12,069 bases of DNA from Syntrophomonadaceae bacterium (lineage in GTDB: Bacteria > Bacillota > Dethiobacteria > DTU022), in the NCBI GenBank assembly GCA_007129055.1, contig SKWE01000125.1:1-12069 (forward strand). The letters run 5' to 3'. Under the pieces are notes generated by a model that saw only the letters and a program-made list of their open reading frames with translations, did not search any database and was not told where the DNA came from. This document shows positions 6,576 to 12,069 of the stretch, one piece after another. Every line of letters starts with the position of its first letter. Position 1 is the first letter of the stretch. The translations under genes and the position numbers were made by a program.

Positions 6576-6581
6576 AGGAGG
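6576..6581 (+). promoter_or_regulatory. Ribosome binding site that fixes the GTG start of asd
   Basis: AGGAGG is followed by a seven-base spacer and GTG 6589. The in-frame ATG at 6535 would overlap the previous gene and add 18 residues ahead of the Rossmann strand that starts this family, so GTG is preferred. Confidence 0.88.
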
Positions 6582-6588
6582 AACACCA

Positions 6589-7611
6589 GTGACAAAGCAA
6601 TACAATGTGGCAGTTGTTGGCGCAACAGGTATGGTTGGACAAAAAATGATCGATGTACTCCTGGAAAGAAAATTTCCGGTCAATAGCTTCAAACTACTTG
6701 CTTCAGCACGTTCGGCAGATAAAAAGGTAGCCATTGGATCTGAAACCTATACTATTGAAGAGCTAAAGCCTGCTTCATTTGAAGGTATTGATTTTGCATT
6801 TTTTAGCGCCGGTGGCGACATCAGTAAAGAAATGGCTCCGGAAGCGGTAAAACATGGAGCTATCGTGATTGATAACAGCAGTGCTTTTCGCATGGATAAA
6901 GATGTGCCCCTTGTTGTGCCGGAAGTTAACCCTGGTGCTGTTCACAGGCATCAAGGGATAATAGCCAACCCAAACTGCTCAACTATCCAGATGGTAGTTG
7001 CCCTTCAGCCTTTGCATGCAGCTGTTCCGATGAAGAGAGTTGTCGCTGCAACTTACCAGGCTGTATCGGGCGCCGGCAGGGAGGCTGTTGAGGAACTGCA
7101 GGAACAATGCCTTTCATACCTGGATGGAAAACCGGTTAAGACTGAACGTTTTCCCCAATACGGGGCGAAACGTAACTACCAGATGGCTTTTAATCTTGTC
7201 CCACAGATTGATGTTTTCATGGAAGACGGTTACTGTAAGGAAGAAATAAAAATGGTTAATGAAACCAGGAAAATAATGAATCTGCCAGATCTACCGGTAA
7301 CGTCAACAACCGTCAGGGTTCCCGTGCTAAACAGCCACTCGATTGCGGTGAATCTGGAGCTGCAGGAAGAGCTAACTGCAGGAAAAGCTCGCGAACTGCT
7401 TCAGAAAGCTCCGGGTGTAGTTGTGCTTGACGATCCCGGTTCCCTTCTCTACCCCACCCCGCTTGAAGCCGACGGCAGCGATGCTGTCTACGTGGGACGG
7501 ATCAGGCCGGACAATTCTGTTAGATACGGACTGAACCTGTGGGTGGTCTCTGATAACATTCGCAAAGGCGCGGCAACCAACTCAATCCAGATTGCCGAGC
7601 TGCTAATTTAA
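6589..7611 (+). CDS. asd: Aspartate-semialdehyde dehydrogenase
   Basis: Asd makes L-aspartate 4-semialdehyde from aspartyl phosphate with NADPH, the branch point to lysine/diaminopimelate, threonine and methionine. The 340 residues counted from GTG 6589 match the family. The NADP-binding motif VVGATGMVG is at 9-17, followed by FFSAGG (71-76), SSAFRMD (97-103), the catalytic cysteine Cys130 in ANPNCSTIQ (126-134), SGAGREA (160-166) and the catalytic-base region RVPVLNSHS with His250. GTG is supported by AGGAGG seven bases upstream and by the protein then starting just before the Rossmann strand. Many Bacillota place asd beside dapA or dapG; here a hydantoinase-type gene follows after 17 bases and no other lysine gene is present. 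No sign of truncation. Confidence 0.96.
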   Translation: MTKQYNVAVVGATGMVGQKMIDVLLERKFPVNSFKLLASARSADKKVAIGSETYTIEELKPASFEGIDFAFFSAGGDISKEMAPEAVKHGAIVIDNSSAFRMDKDVPLVVPEVNPGAVHRHQGIIANPNCSTIQMVVALQPLHAAVPMKRVVAATYQAVSGAGREAVEELQEQCLSYLDGKPVKTERFPQYGAKRNYQMAFNLVPQIDVFMEDGYCKEEIKMVNETRKIMNLPDLPVTSTTVRVPVLNSHSIAVNLELQEELTAGKARELLQKAPGVVVLDDPGSLLYPTPLEADGSDAVYVGRIRPDNSVRYGLNLWVVSDNIRKGAATNSIQIAELLI

Positions 7612-7628
7612 TTGAAGGAGGAAATCTT

Positions 7629-9011
7629 ATGCGAACCCTGATCAAAAATGGAACCATTGTTACCGCTTCCGATACTTATCGCGCCGATATTTTAGTTGAA
7701 GATGAAAAAATAATCTCAATCGAATTTGAATCGGTAGCAGCCCATGACCAGGTTTATGATGCATTTGGCAAGCTGGTTTTTCCCGGGGCTATCGATGTAC
7801 ACACCCATTTGGACATGCCTTTTGGGGGAACTGTAACAGCAGACGATTTTACTACAGGCACCACTGCAGCAGCAGCCGGTGGAACCACCTGTATCATAGA
7901 CTATGCCTTGCAGACACCGGGCAAACCGCTTGAAGATGCGCTTCAAACCTGGCATGCCAAGGCCGAGGATAAATGTGCCATTGATTATGCTTTTCACGTT
8001 GCTGTAACAGATTTAAACGATGCAGTATTGGAAGAAATACCGAGGTTGGTTGAAAAGGGTTACCCTTCCTTCAAAGTATTTATGGCCTACAAGGGCGTCT
8101 TCCAGGTTGATGATGCCACACTGCTCAGGGTATTGCAACAGGCCGGAGTTTCAGGTGGATTAGTCCTTGTCCATGCTGAAAACGGTGATGTGATAGATGT
8201 ATTAACCAAAGAGATGCTGTCTGAAGGCAAAACAGAACCTATCTACCACGCTTTAAGCCGGCCACCACAGGCTGAAGAGGAGGCTGTGAACCGCTTTATA
8301 ACCATGGCTGAGTTAAGCGGCGCTCCGGCTTACATAGTCCACCTCAGTGATGCCGGTGCCCTTGGCAGGGTTGCCGAGGCCAGGTTAAGGGGCCAGAAAA
8401 TTTATGCCGAAACCTGCCCGCAGTATCTTTTATTGAGTATAGATCGCTACTACGAACCTGAATTTGGTGGGGCCAAGTATGTAATGTCTCCGCCGCTGAG
8501 GGATGAGGGAAATGAAGAGTGCCTCTGGGACGGCCTGTCTTCAGGCAACCTGCAGGTTGTAGCATCGGACCACTGCTCATTCAACATGAAAGAGCAAAAA
8601 GAACTTGGACTAAAAGATTTTACCAAGATCCCCAATGGTGCACCGGGAGTAGAGACAAGGGTGCAGCTTCTGTATGCAGGCGGAGTAAACAGCGGGCGTA
8701 TTACTCACAATCAATTTGTAGATCTTGTTAGCACTTCTCCAGCTCGCCTATTCGGGCTTTACCCGCAAAAAGGAACGATAGCCGTGGGCAGCGATGCCGA
8801 CCTGGTAATCTTTAATCCGGATGCTCCCTTTACCATCAGCCAGGGTACCCAGTTCCAGAATGTAGATTACAATCCCTATGAAGGGTTCCAGGGCCATGGC
8901 GTGCCAGAGCTGGTTTTCTCCCGCGGACAGTTAATCATTGAAAATGGCAAGCATGTGGGGAAGGTTGGACACGGAAAGTTTCAAAAGAGAACGCCTTTTG
9001 GCCAGTTTTAA
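7629..9011 (+). CDS. Dihydropyrimidinase / D-hydantoinase family amidohydrolase
   Basis: This 460-residue cyclic amidohydrolase has the full binuclear metal set of dihydropyrimidinases and hydantoinases: His58 and His60 in DVHTHLD, the lysine expected to be carboxylated at 149 in FKVFMAYKG, His182 in HAEN, His238 in YIVHLS and Asp314 in VASDH. Tyr154 and the PNG loop (335-337) correspond to substrate-binding positions. Family members open the ring of dihydrouracil, dihydrothymine or 5-substituted hydantoins to give N-carbamoyl amino acids. Dihydroorotase is less likely because of the length and the AYKG and DHCSF contexts. AAGGAGG at 7615-7621 precedes ATG 7629. No carbamoylase, dihydropyrimidine dehydrogenase or pyrimidine transporter is visible, so the substrate is unknown. 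It lies 17 bases after asd and 56 bases before aroF, an unusual place for a pyrimidine-catabolism gene. Confidence 0.92.
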   Translation: MRTLIKNGTIVTASDTYRADILVEDEKIISIEFESVAAHDQVYDAFGKLVFPGAIDVHTHLDMPFGGTVTADDFTTGTTAAAAGGTTCIIDYALQTPGKPLEDALQTWHAKAEDKCAIDYAFHVAVTDLNDAVLEEIPRLVEKGYPSFKVFMAYKGVFQVDDATLLRVLQQAGVSGGLVLVHAENGDVIDVLTKEMLSEGKTEPIYHALSRPPQAEEEAVNRFITMAELSGAPAYIVHLSDAGALGRVAEARLRGQKIYAETCPQYLLLSIDRYYEPEFGGAKYVMSPPLRDEGNEECLWDGLSSGNLQVVASDHCSFNMKEQKELGLKDFTKIPNGAPGVETRVQLLYAGGVNSGRITHNQFVDLVSTSPARLFGLYPQKGTIAVGSDADLVIFNPDAPFTISQGTQFQNVDYNPYEGFQGHGVPELVFSRGQLIIENGKHVGKVGHGKFQKRTPFGQF

Positions 9012-9052
9012 GTAAAAATTACTGATTCTACCGTTCCCGTGGCATACTATGT

Positions 9053-9059
9053 AAGGAGG
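9053..9059 (+). promoter_or_regulatory. Ribosome binding site for the TTG start of aroF
   Basis: A full AAGGAGG is followed by an eight-base spacer and TTG 9068. This supports the rare start codon, since residue 1 then begins the regulatory domain strand IVVM. The next in-frame ATG would delete part of that strand. Confidence 0.85.
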
Positions 9060-9067
9060 AATTTAAA

Positions 9068-10081
9068 TTGATAGTTGTAATGAATCCCGGCGCTACCGAA
9101 GCCGAGGTAACTAAAATTACCGATAAGCTGAAATCGATGGGCTACGGTGTCCATCTGTCAACCGGAGAAAACCGCACAGTTATCGGGGTTATCGGGCAGC
9201 GGCGCGAGGAAGCAGCCCAGGCCATGGAGGCCATGCCCGAGGTTGAAAAAGTTGTATTCATTACCCGCCCCTTTAAACTAGCCGGGCGTGAATTTCACCC
9301 TGAAGACACGATAATAAAAATTGGCGATGTATCAATCGGGGGACCACAGCTTAATATTATGGCCGGTCCCTGTGCTATCGAAAACGAGGAACAGCTGTTG
9401 CAGGCGGCAAAGGCGATCAAAGAAGCCGGTGCCCGTATCTTAAGGGCGGGGGCATTTAAACCAAGGACTTCACCTTACAGCTTCCAGGGCCTTGAACAGC
9501 AGGGCCTTGATTACCTGAATGAGGTTCGTGCCAAAACAGGCCTCTTGATTATTACCGAAGTAATGGACCAGTTTACGGTGGATCAGGTTGCCGACTGTGC
9601 CGATATCATCCAGGTTGGGGCGCGTAATATGCAGAACTACTACCTTTTGCGTGAGCTGGGGAAAATCCGTAAACCTGTCCTGCTAAAGCGCGGCCTTTCA
9701 GCCACAATTGAAGAGTGGTTAATGGCCGCCGAGTATATTTTAAGTGGGGGTAATTACGAAGTAATTCTATGTGAACGGGGAATCCGTACTTTTGAGCCCT
9801 ACACCCGCAACACTCTTGACTTAAGCGCAGTCCCCCTGGTTAAACAGCTAAGCCACCTGCCGATTATCGTCGATCCAAGTCACGGAACCGGTCTTTCGGG
9901 CCTCGTTCCGGCGATGAGTAAAGCAGCCCTGGCGGCCGGGGCAGACGGGTTAATGATCGAAGTTCACCCCAATCCCCAGGAAGCCTTGTCCGATGGGCCG
10001 CAGTCACTTACTCCAGAGCAGTTCAGTGCCCTGGTAAAAGAGCTAAAAGGAGTTGCACTCAGTGTGGGCAAACTCATCTAA
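9068..10081 (+). CDS. aroF: 3-Deoxy-7-phosphoheptulonate (DAHP) synthase, type I beta, with N-terminal ferredoxin-like regulatory domain
   Basis: DAHP synthase condenses phosphoenolpyruvate and erythrose 4-phosphate, the first step of the shikimate pathway. The 337 residues fit the I-beta class of Bacillota and Thermotoga. An N-terminal ferredoxin-like domain (about 1-70) precedes the TIM-barrel. Barrel motifs are MAGPCAIE (98-105, metal-ligand Cys102), RAGAFKPRTSPYSFQG (126-141), QVGARNMQN (182-190), KRG (207-209), DPSHGTG (269-275) and EVHPNP (298-303). In relatives the N-terminal domain mediates feedback by tyrosine or phenylalanine; that it does so here is inference. The start is TTG 9068 with a consensus ribosome site. 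The last 20 bases overlap tyrA, which suggests translational coupling of the first aromatic step to the tyrosine branch. Confidence 0.95.
   Translation: MIVVMNPGATEAEVTKITDKLKSMGYGVHLSTGENRTVIGVIGQRREEAAQAMEAMPEVEKVVFITRPFKLAGREFHPEDTIIKIGDVSIGGPQLNIMAGPCAIENEEQLLQAAKAIKEAGARILRAGAFKPRTSPYSFQGLEQQGLDYLNEVRAKTGLLIITEVMDQFTVDQVADCADIIQVGARNMQNYYLLRELGKIRKPVLLKRGLSATIEEWLMAAEYILSGGNYEVILCERGIRTFEPYTRNTLDLSAVPLVKQLSHLPIIVDPSHGTGLSGLVPAMSKAALAAGADGLMIEVHPNPQEALSDGPQSLTPEQFSALVKELKGVALSVGKLI
10046..10052 (+). promoter_or_regulatory. Ribosome binding site that favours GTG 10062 for tyrA
   Basis: AAAGGAG inside the aroF coding sequence has no space before the in-frame TTG 10053 but stands nine bases before GTG 10062. 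The GTG is therefore the more plausible start. Confidence 0.65.
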
Positions 10082-11192
10082 AGAAGGCCCTTTCTTTAAA
10101 AAAGCAGCTTTAATTGGTACTGGCCTGATTGGCGGCACAATTGGCCTGGCTATCTGTGAGAAGCGGCTGGTAAAAGAGGTTGTAGGTTTTGATCGCGATC
10201 CTGATGCCCTGGAGAAAGCAGTTAAGCGAGGCGCTATTGATAGCTTTGCAGAGTCTGCTGCAGACGCTGCCCGCGAAGCCGACCTGGTGATCCTTGCCGT
10301 TCCGGTGCTTGGCACCTTGAAAATGTTAGATGAAATCCTTCCGGTCCTTGACGGTGGAACCTTGATTACCGATGTTGGCAGCACCAAGGGTTCGATTATG
10401 GCTGCGGTAGAACAAAAACTGCCTGATGATATATTCTATATCGGCGGCCATCCCATGGCCGGATCCGAGGATAGCGGCATAGATGGCGCCGATTCTGCCC
10501 TCTTGGAAAACACTATCTACGTTTTAACTCCCGGGGAAGAAGTTCCGGATGAACTTACTGATCGATTTAAGAAGCTGCTTGAAAAAACTGGCGCCCAATC
10601 TGTAACCCTTGACCCGTTGGTGCATGACAGGGTGGTGGCTGCTGTCAGTCACCTGCCCCACATTACTGCCGCAGCTCTTGTCCAAAGTGTTGCCGGAGTT
10701 GACGATATGGAGTTGATGCGTACACTGGCAGCAGGGGGCTTTCGCGACAGCACCCGGATTGCTCTTGGCAACCCGGAAGTATGGAGAGATATCTGCATCA
10801 GCAACCGCTGGGCCTTGCTTGGCGCCCTGAAAAAATTTAAGGCCAGCATCGAAGCAATCGAAAAACACCTGTCTGAACCCAACCCGGAGGCAATTGAAGA
10901 ATATCTGCATCAGGCAAGGGATTATAGACGCAGCATTCCCCACCGTGGCCGCGGCATACTACCTGAAATCCATGAAATCATCGTACTCGTTCGCGATACA
11001 CCGGGGGTGATTGGAAAACTAACTACCCTGCTGGGCGATGCGGGCATCAATATCGATGCAATTGAAATATTACATGTCAGGGAACTGGTTGGCGGCAGTA
11101 TTCGCCTTGGTTTTAGAAATCTAACAAACATGGAAAAAGCGCTGCATCTCCTGGAGAAGGAAGGCTACAGCGCCCATAGTGTTAATAGTTGA
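10062..11192 (+). CDS. tyrA: Prephenate dehydrogenase with C-terminal ACT domain
   Basis: TyrA oxidatively decarboxylates prephenate to 4-hydroxyphenylpyruvate, the committed step to tyrosine. From GTG 10062 it has 376 residues. The NAD-binding motif IGTGLIGG is at 18-25, followed by a Rossmann acidic residue in VGFDRD (41-46), TDVGSTKG (103-110), the catalytic histidine His130 in GGHPMAG (128-134), a second histidine in SHLPH (196-200) and AGGFRDSTRIA (224-234). The ACT domain (about 304-374) contains RDTPGVIGKLTTLL and is expected to bind tyrosine for feedback inhibition. The ribosome site lies in aroF and the genes overlap by 20 bases, an arrangement that allows coupled translation. The TTG at 10053 is a less likely alternative start. 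No pheA, aroA or other aromatic genes are visible downstream, where an oppositely oriented regulator begins. Confidence 0.95.
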   Translation: MWANSSKEGPFFKKAALIGTGLIGGTIGLAICEKRLVKEVVGFDRDPDALEKAVKRGAIDSFAESAADAAREADLVILAVPVLGTLKMLDEILPVLDGGTLITDVGSTKGSIMAAVEQKLPDDIFYIGGHPMAGSEDSGIDGADSALLENTIYVLTPGEEVPDELTDRFKKLLEKTGAQSVTLDPLVHDRVVAAVSHLPHITAAALVQSVAGVDDMELMRTLAAGGFRDSTRIALGNPEVWRDICISNRWALLGALKKFKASIEAIEKHLSEPNPEAIEEYLHQARDYRRSIPHRGRGILPEIHEIIVLVRDTPGVIGKLTTLLGDAGINIDAIEILHVRELVGGSIRLGFRNLTNMEKALHLLEKEGYSAHSVNS

Positions 11193-11213
11193 TATAATTT
11201 ATAAATAGATTTC

Positions 11214-11636
11214 TTAATTCCCGTTTAATTTCTCCTGCTCTTTCGCCAGATCTTCAAGTGTTTTTGATTCCAACTCTGCTCTAACCGCATCCCTTACCCC
11301 GGTCCACACAGAGCGCGTGACACACTTATCAGCGCGATTGCAGGAAAGATCATTGTCTACACATGCAACAGGGGCAAGTGAACCCTCGATACTTTCAACA
11401 ATATCATAAAGAGTAATTTTACTAGGTTCAACAGCGAGGTGGTAGCCACCGCGGCTTCCTTTCTGTGTTCGCACGAACCCACGGGCTCTCAGCGGGGCCA
11501 TAACCTGCTCCAGGTATTTAACAGAAATATCCTGGCTGCAAGCCACATCATTAAGCTGTATCGGTTCATTGTTATATTTATTGGCCAGTTCTATCATTGC
11601 CCGTGCCGCGTAACGAACCTTCGTAGATAGCTGCAT
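11214..11636 (-). CDS. Rrf2-family transcriptional regulator with [2Fe-2S]-type cysteines
   Basis: This 140-residue protein is an Rrf2-family winged-helix regulator. The N-terminal MQLSTKVRYAARAMIELA opening and the recognition region SVKYLEQVMAPLRARGFV then QKGSRGGYHLA (58-68) are typical. Cys92, Cys99 and Cys105 (spacing C-x6-C-x5-C) sit where IscR-type members bind a [2Fe-2S] cluster, so it may sense Fe-S status, oxygen, NO or redox; Cys33 is an extra cysteine near the DNA-binding helix. CymR-type members lack this cysteine triad. AGGAGG (11646-11651 on the plus strand) stands nine bases before ATG 11636. It has its own near-consensus promoter and a palindrome in the leader, consistent with autoregulation. 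It converges on tyrA with a 21-base gap. It is not beside iscS or iscU here, so its targets are unknown; the Fe-S-rich operon at 1-5857 is a candidate by content only. Confidence 0.92.
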   Translation of the reverse strand: MQLSTKVRYAARAMIELANKYNNEPIQLNDVACSQDISVKYLEQVMAPLRARGFVRTQKGSRGGYHLAVEPSKITLYDIVESIEGSLAPVACVDNDLSCNRADKCVTRSVWTGVRDAVRAELESKTLEDLAKEQEKLNGN

Positions 11637-11672
11637 TAAAACATACCTCCTGCTTCAAAGAAAATATCAAAA

Positions 11673-11689
11673 CAATATTAATAAAATTG
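11673..11689 (-). promoter_or_regulatory. AT-rich palindrome in the rrf2 leader; candidate operator
   Basis: The 17-base segment has seven of eight symmetric pairs (outer CAAT/ATTG). It lies about 10-26 bases downstream of the predicted transcription start of the Rrf2 gene, a position where a bound repressor could block transcription. AT-richness makes chance symmetry possible, and the sequence does not match the IscR type 1 box. Confidence 0.35.
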
Positions 11690-11705
11690 ATTATGTGGCA
11701 TATGT

Positions 11706-11734
11706 ATTTTATCCTTATTTTGCAAAAATGTCAA
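11706..11734 (-). promoter_or_regulatory. Sigma-A-type promoter of the Rrf2 gene
   Basis: On the minus strand TTGACA (plus 11729-11734) is separated by exactly 17 bases from TAAAAT (plus 11706-11711). The -35 is a perfect consensus match and the -10 matches five of six. A run of T precedes the -35. Transcription would start near 11699, giving a leader of about 62 bases before ATG 11636. Confidence 0.85.
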
Positions 11735-11748
11735 AAAAAAACCGTAAA

Positions 11749-11758
11749 GCACATGTGC
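11749..11758. repeat. Perfect 10-bp palindrome GCACATGTGC upstream of the Rrf2 promoter
   Basis: GCACATGTGC lies 14 bases upstream of the -35 box of the Rrf2 promoter and only three bases beyond the stop of the adjacent minus-strand gene. It could be a protein-binding site. It is too compact to form a useful RNA hairpin. Confidence 0.35.
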
Positions 11759-11761
11759 AAT

Positions 11762-12052
11762 TTAAACCATCTTCTTCTCCGGCCATGGTGCCAATCTTTT
11801 AATTGAATTGTTGCCGCTTCCCCTAATTTCCTGGAACAGTTTATTGGTCAATGCATCGGAAGGATTGTAGATAAGCATGAATAAATCCCCGGCACTGGTG
11901 TTAATTATTGTTTCGGTTGCTATGTAAGATATTGGGCCGTAGCGGGGATGGTTATACTCAAACCTTTCATAGGTATAATCATAAACCTCTGAAGCTCTTT
12001 GACTGGTGTACCAGTCAATATCAAACTGTTTTTCTTTTGACAGGTTTTTCAT
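11762..12052 (-). CDS. Hypothetical protein, unrecognised, possibly 5' incomplete
   Basis: The minus-strand frame from ATG 12052 to the TAA at 11762-11764 encodes 96 residues that I do not recognise. The N-terminal half is rich in tyrosine (positions 15, 24, 26, 28, 33, 38 and 43) and charged residues; the middle (about 41-63) looks like two beta-strands (ISYIATETIINT, DLFMLIYN). There is no signal peptide, membrane helix or cysteine. No ribosome site precedes ATG 12052, and the frame stays open through the five full codons between it and the window edge, so the true start may lie outside. It ends about 28 bases before the -35 of the Rrf2 gene and has the same orientation. Function unknown. 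It could be a small soluble protein or the C-terminal piece of a larger one. Confidence 0.5.
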   Translation of the reverse strand: MKNLSKEKQFDIDWYTSQRASEVYDYTYERFEYNHPRYGPISYIATETIINTSAGDLFMLIYNPSDALTNKLFQEIRGSGNNSIKRLAPWPEKKMV

Positions 12053-12069
12053 TAAATAATTAAAGTACT

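Noticed and set aside
9019..9050. Possible promoter before aroF (TACTAT at 9045-9050)
   Set aside because: The -35 match is poor, and transcription would begin within the ribosome site at 9053-9059, leaving no usable leader.
11193..11213. Bidirectional terminator between convergent tyrA and the Rrf2 gene
   Set aside because: The 21-base AT-rich gap shows no stem of useful length. Termination must lie elsewhere or be factor-dependent.
11741..11762. Terminator for the unrecognised minus-strand gene (GCACATGTGC followed by a T run)
   Set aside because: The palindrome has no room for a loop and its flanks do not extend the pairing, so it cannot form a stable terminator stem despite the T-rich sequence after it.

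Overview
The window reads as chromosomal DNA from a strictly anaerobic Gram-positive bacterium, most likely a Clostridia-class Bacillota. The evidence is an Etf / HdrA / MvhD / Flx-type flavin and iron-sulfur electron-transfer operon, an RseC-like membrane protein, an Rrf2/IscR-type regulator, strong AGGAGG ribosome sites, a sigma-A-type promoter and frequent GTG/TTG starts. Genus cannot be read from the sequence. There is no transposase, integrase, phage gene, CRISPR array, rRNA or tRNA.

Region 1 (1-5857, plus strand) is one tightly packed operon: the 3' end of etfA, hdrA, mvhD (flxD), two related 4Fe-4S subunits resembling FlxC and FlxB, and flxA, an FAD/NAD(P)H-binding [2Fe-2S] oxidoreductase. 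Two junctions are ATGA overlaps. Together they look like a soluble flavin-based bifurcating (or confurcating) machine. FlxA would exchange electrons with NAD(P)H, the FlxB/FlxC and MvhD clusters would carry them to the HdrA flavin, and HdrA would split them between ferredoxin and a second partner. No hdrB or hdrC is present in the visible part. An electron-transfer flavoprotein lies directly upstream instead, which makes the second partner an open question.

Region 2 (5858-6094) is a 237-base gap. It holds a long two-part inverted repeat, a terminator-like hairpin that shares a competing pairing segment with it, and a plausible extended -10 promoter for the next gene.

Region 3 (6095-11192, plus strand) contains an RseC-like two-helix membrane protein, then asd (aspartate-semialdehyde dehydrogenase), a dihydropyrimidinase/hydantoinase, aroF (DAHP synthase with an N-terminal regulatory domain) and tyrA (prephenate dehydrogenase with a C-terminal ACT domain). 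asd, aroF and tyrA feed the aspartate-family and aromatic amino acid pathways and all use non-ATG starts. The hydantoinase is the odd member.

Region 4 (11193-12069, minus strand) is convergent with tyrA across a 21-base gap. It carries an Rrf2-family regulator with three cysteines placed for a [2Fe-2S] cluster, a near-consensus promoter with an AT-rich palindrome downstream of its -10 box, and an unrecognised short gene whose reading frame stays open to the window edge.
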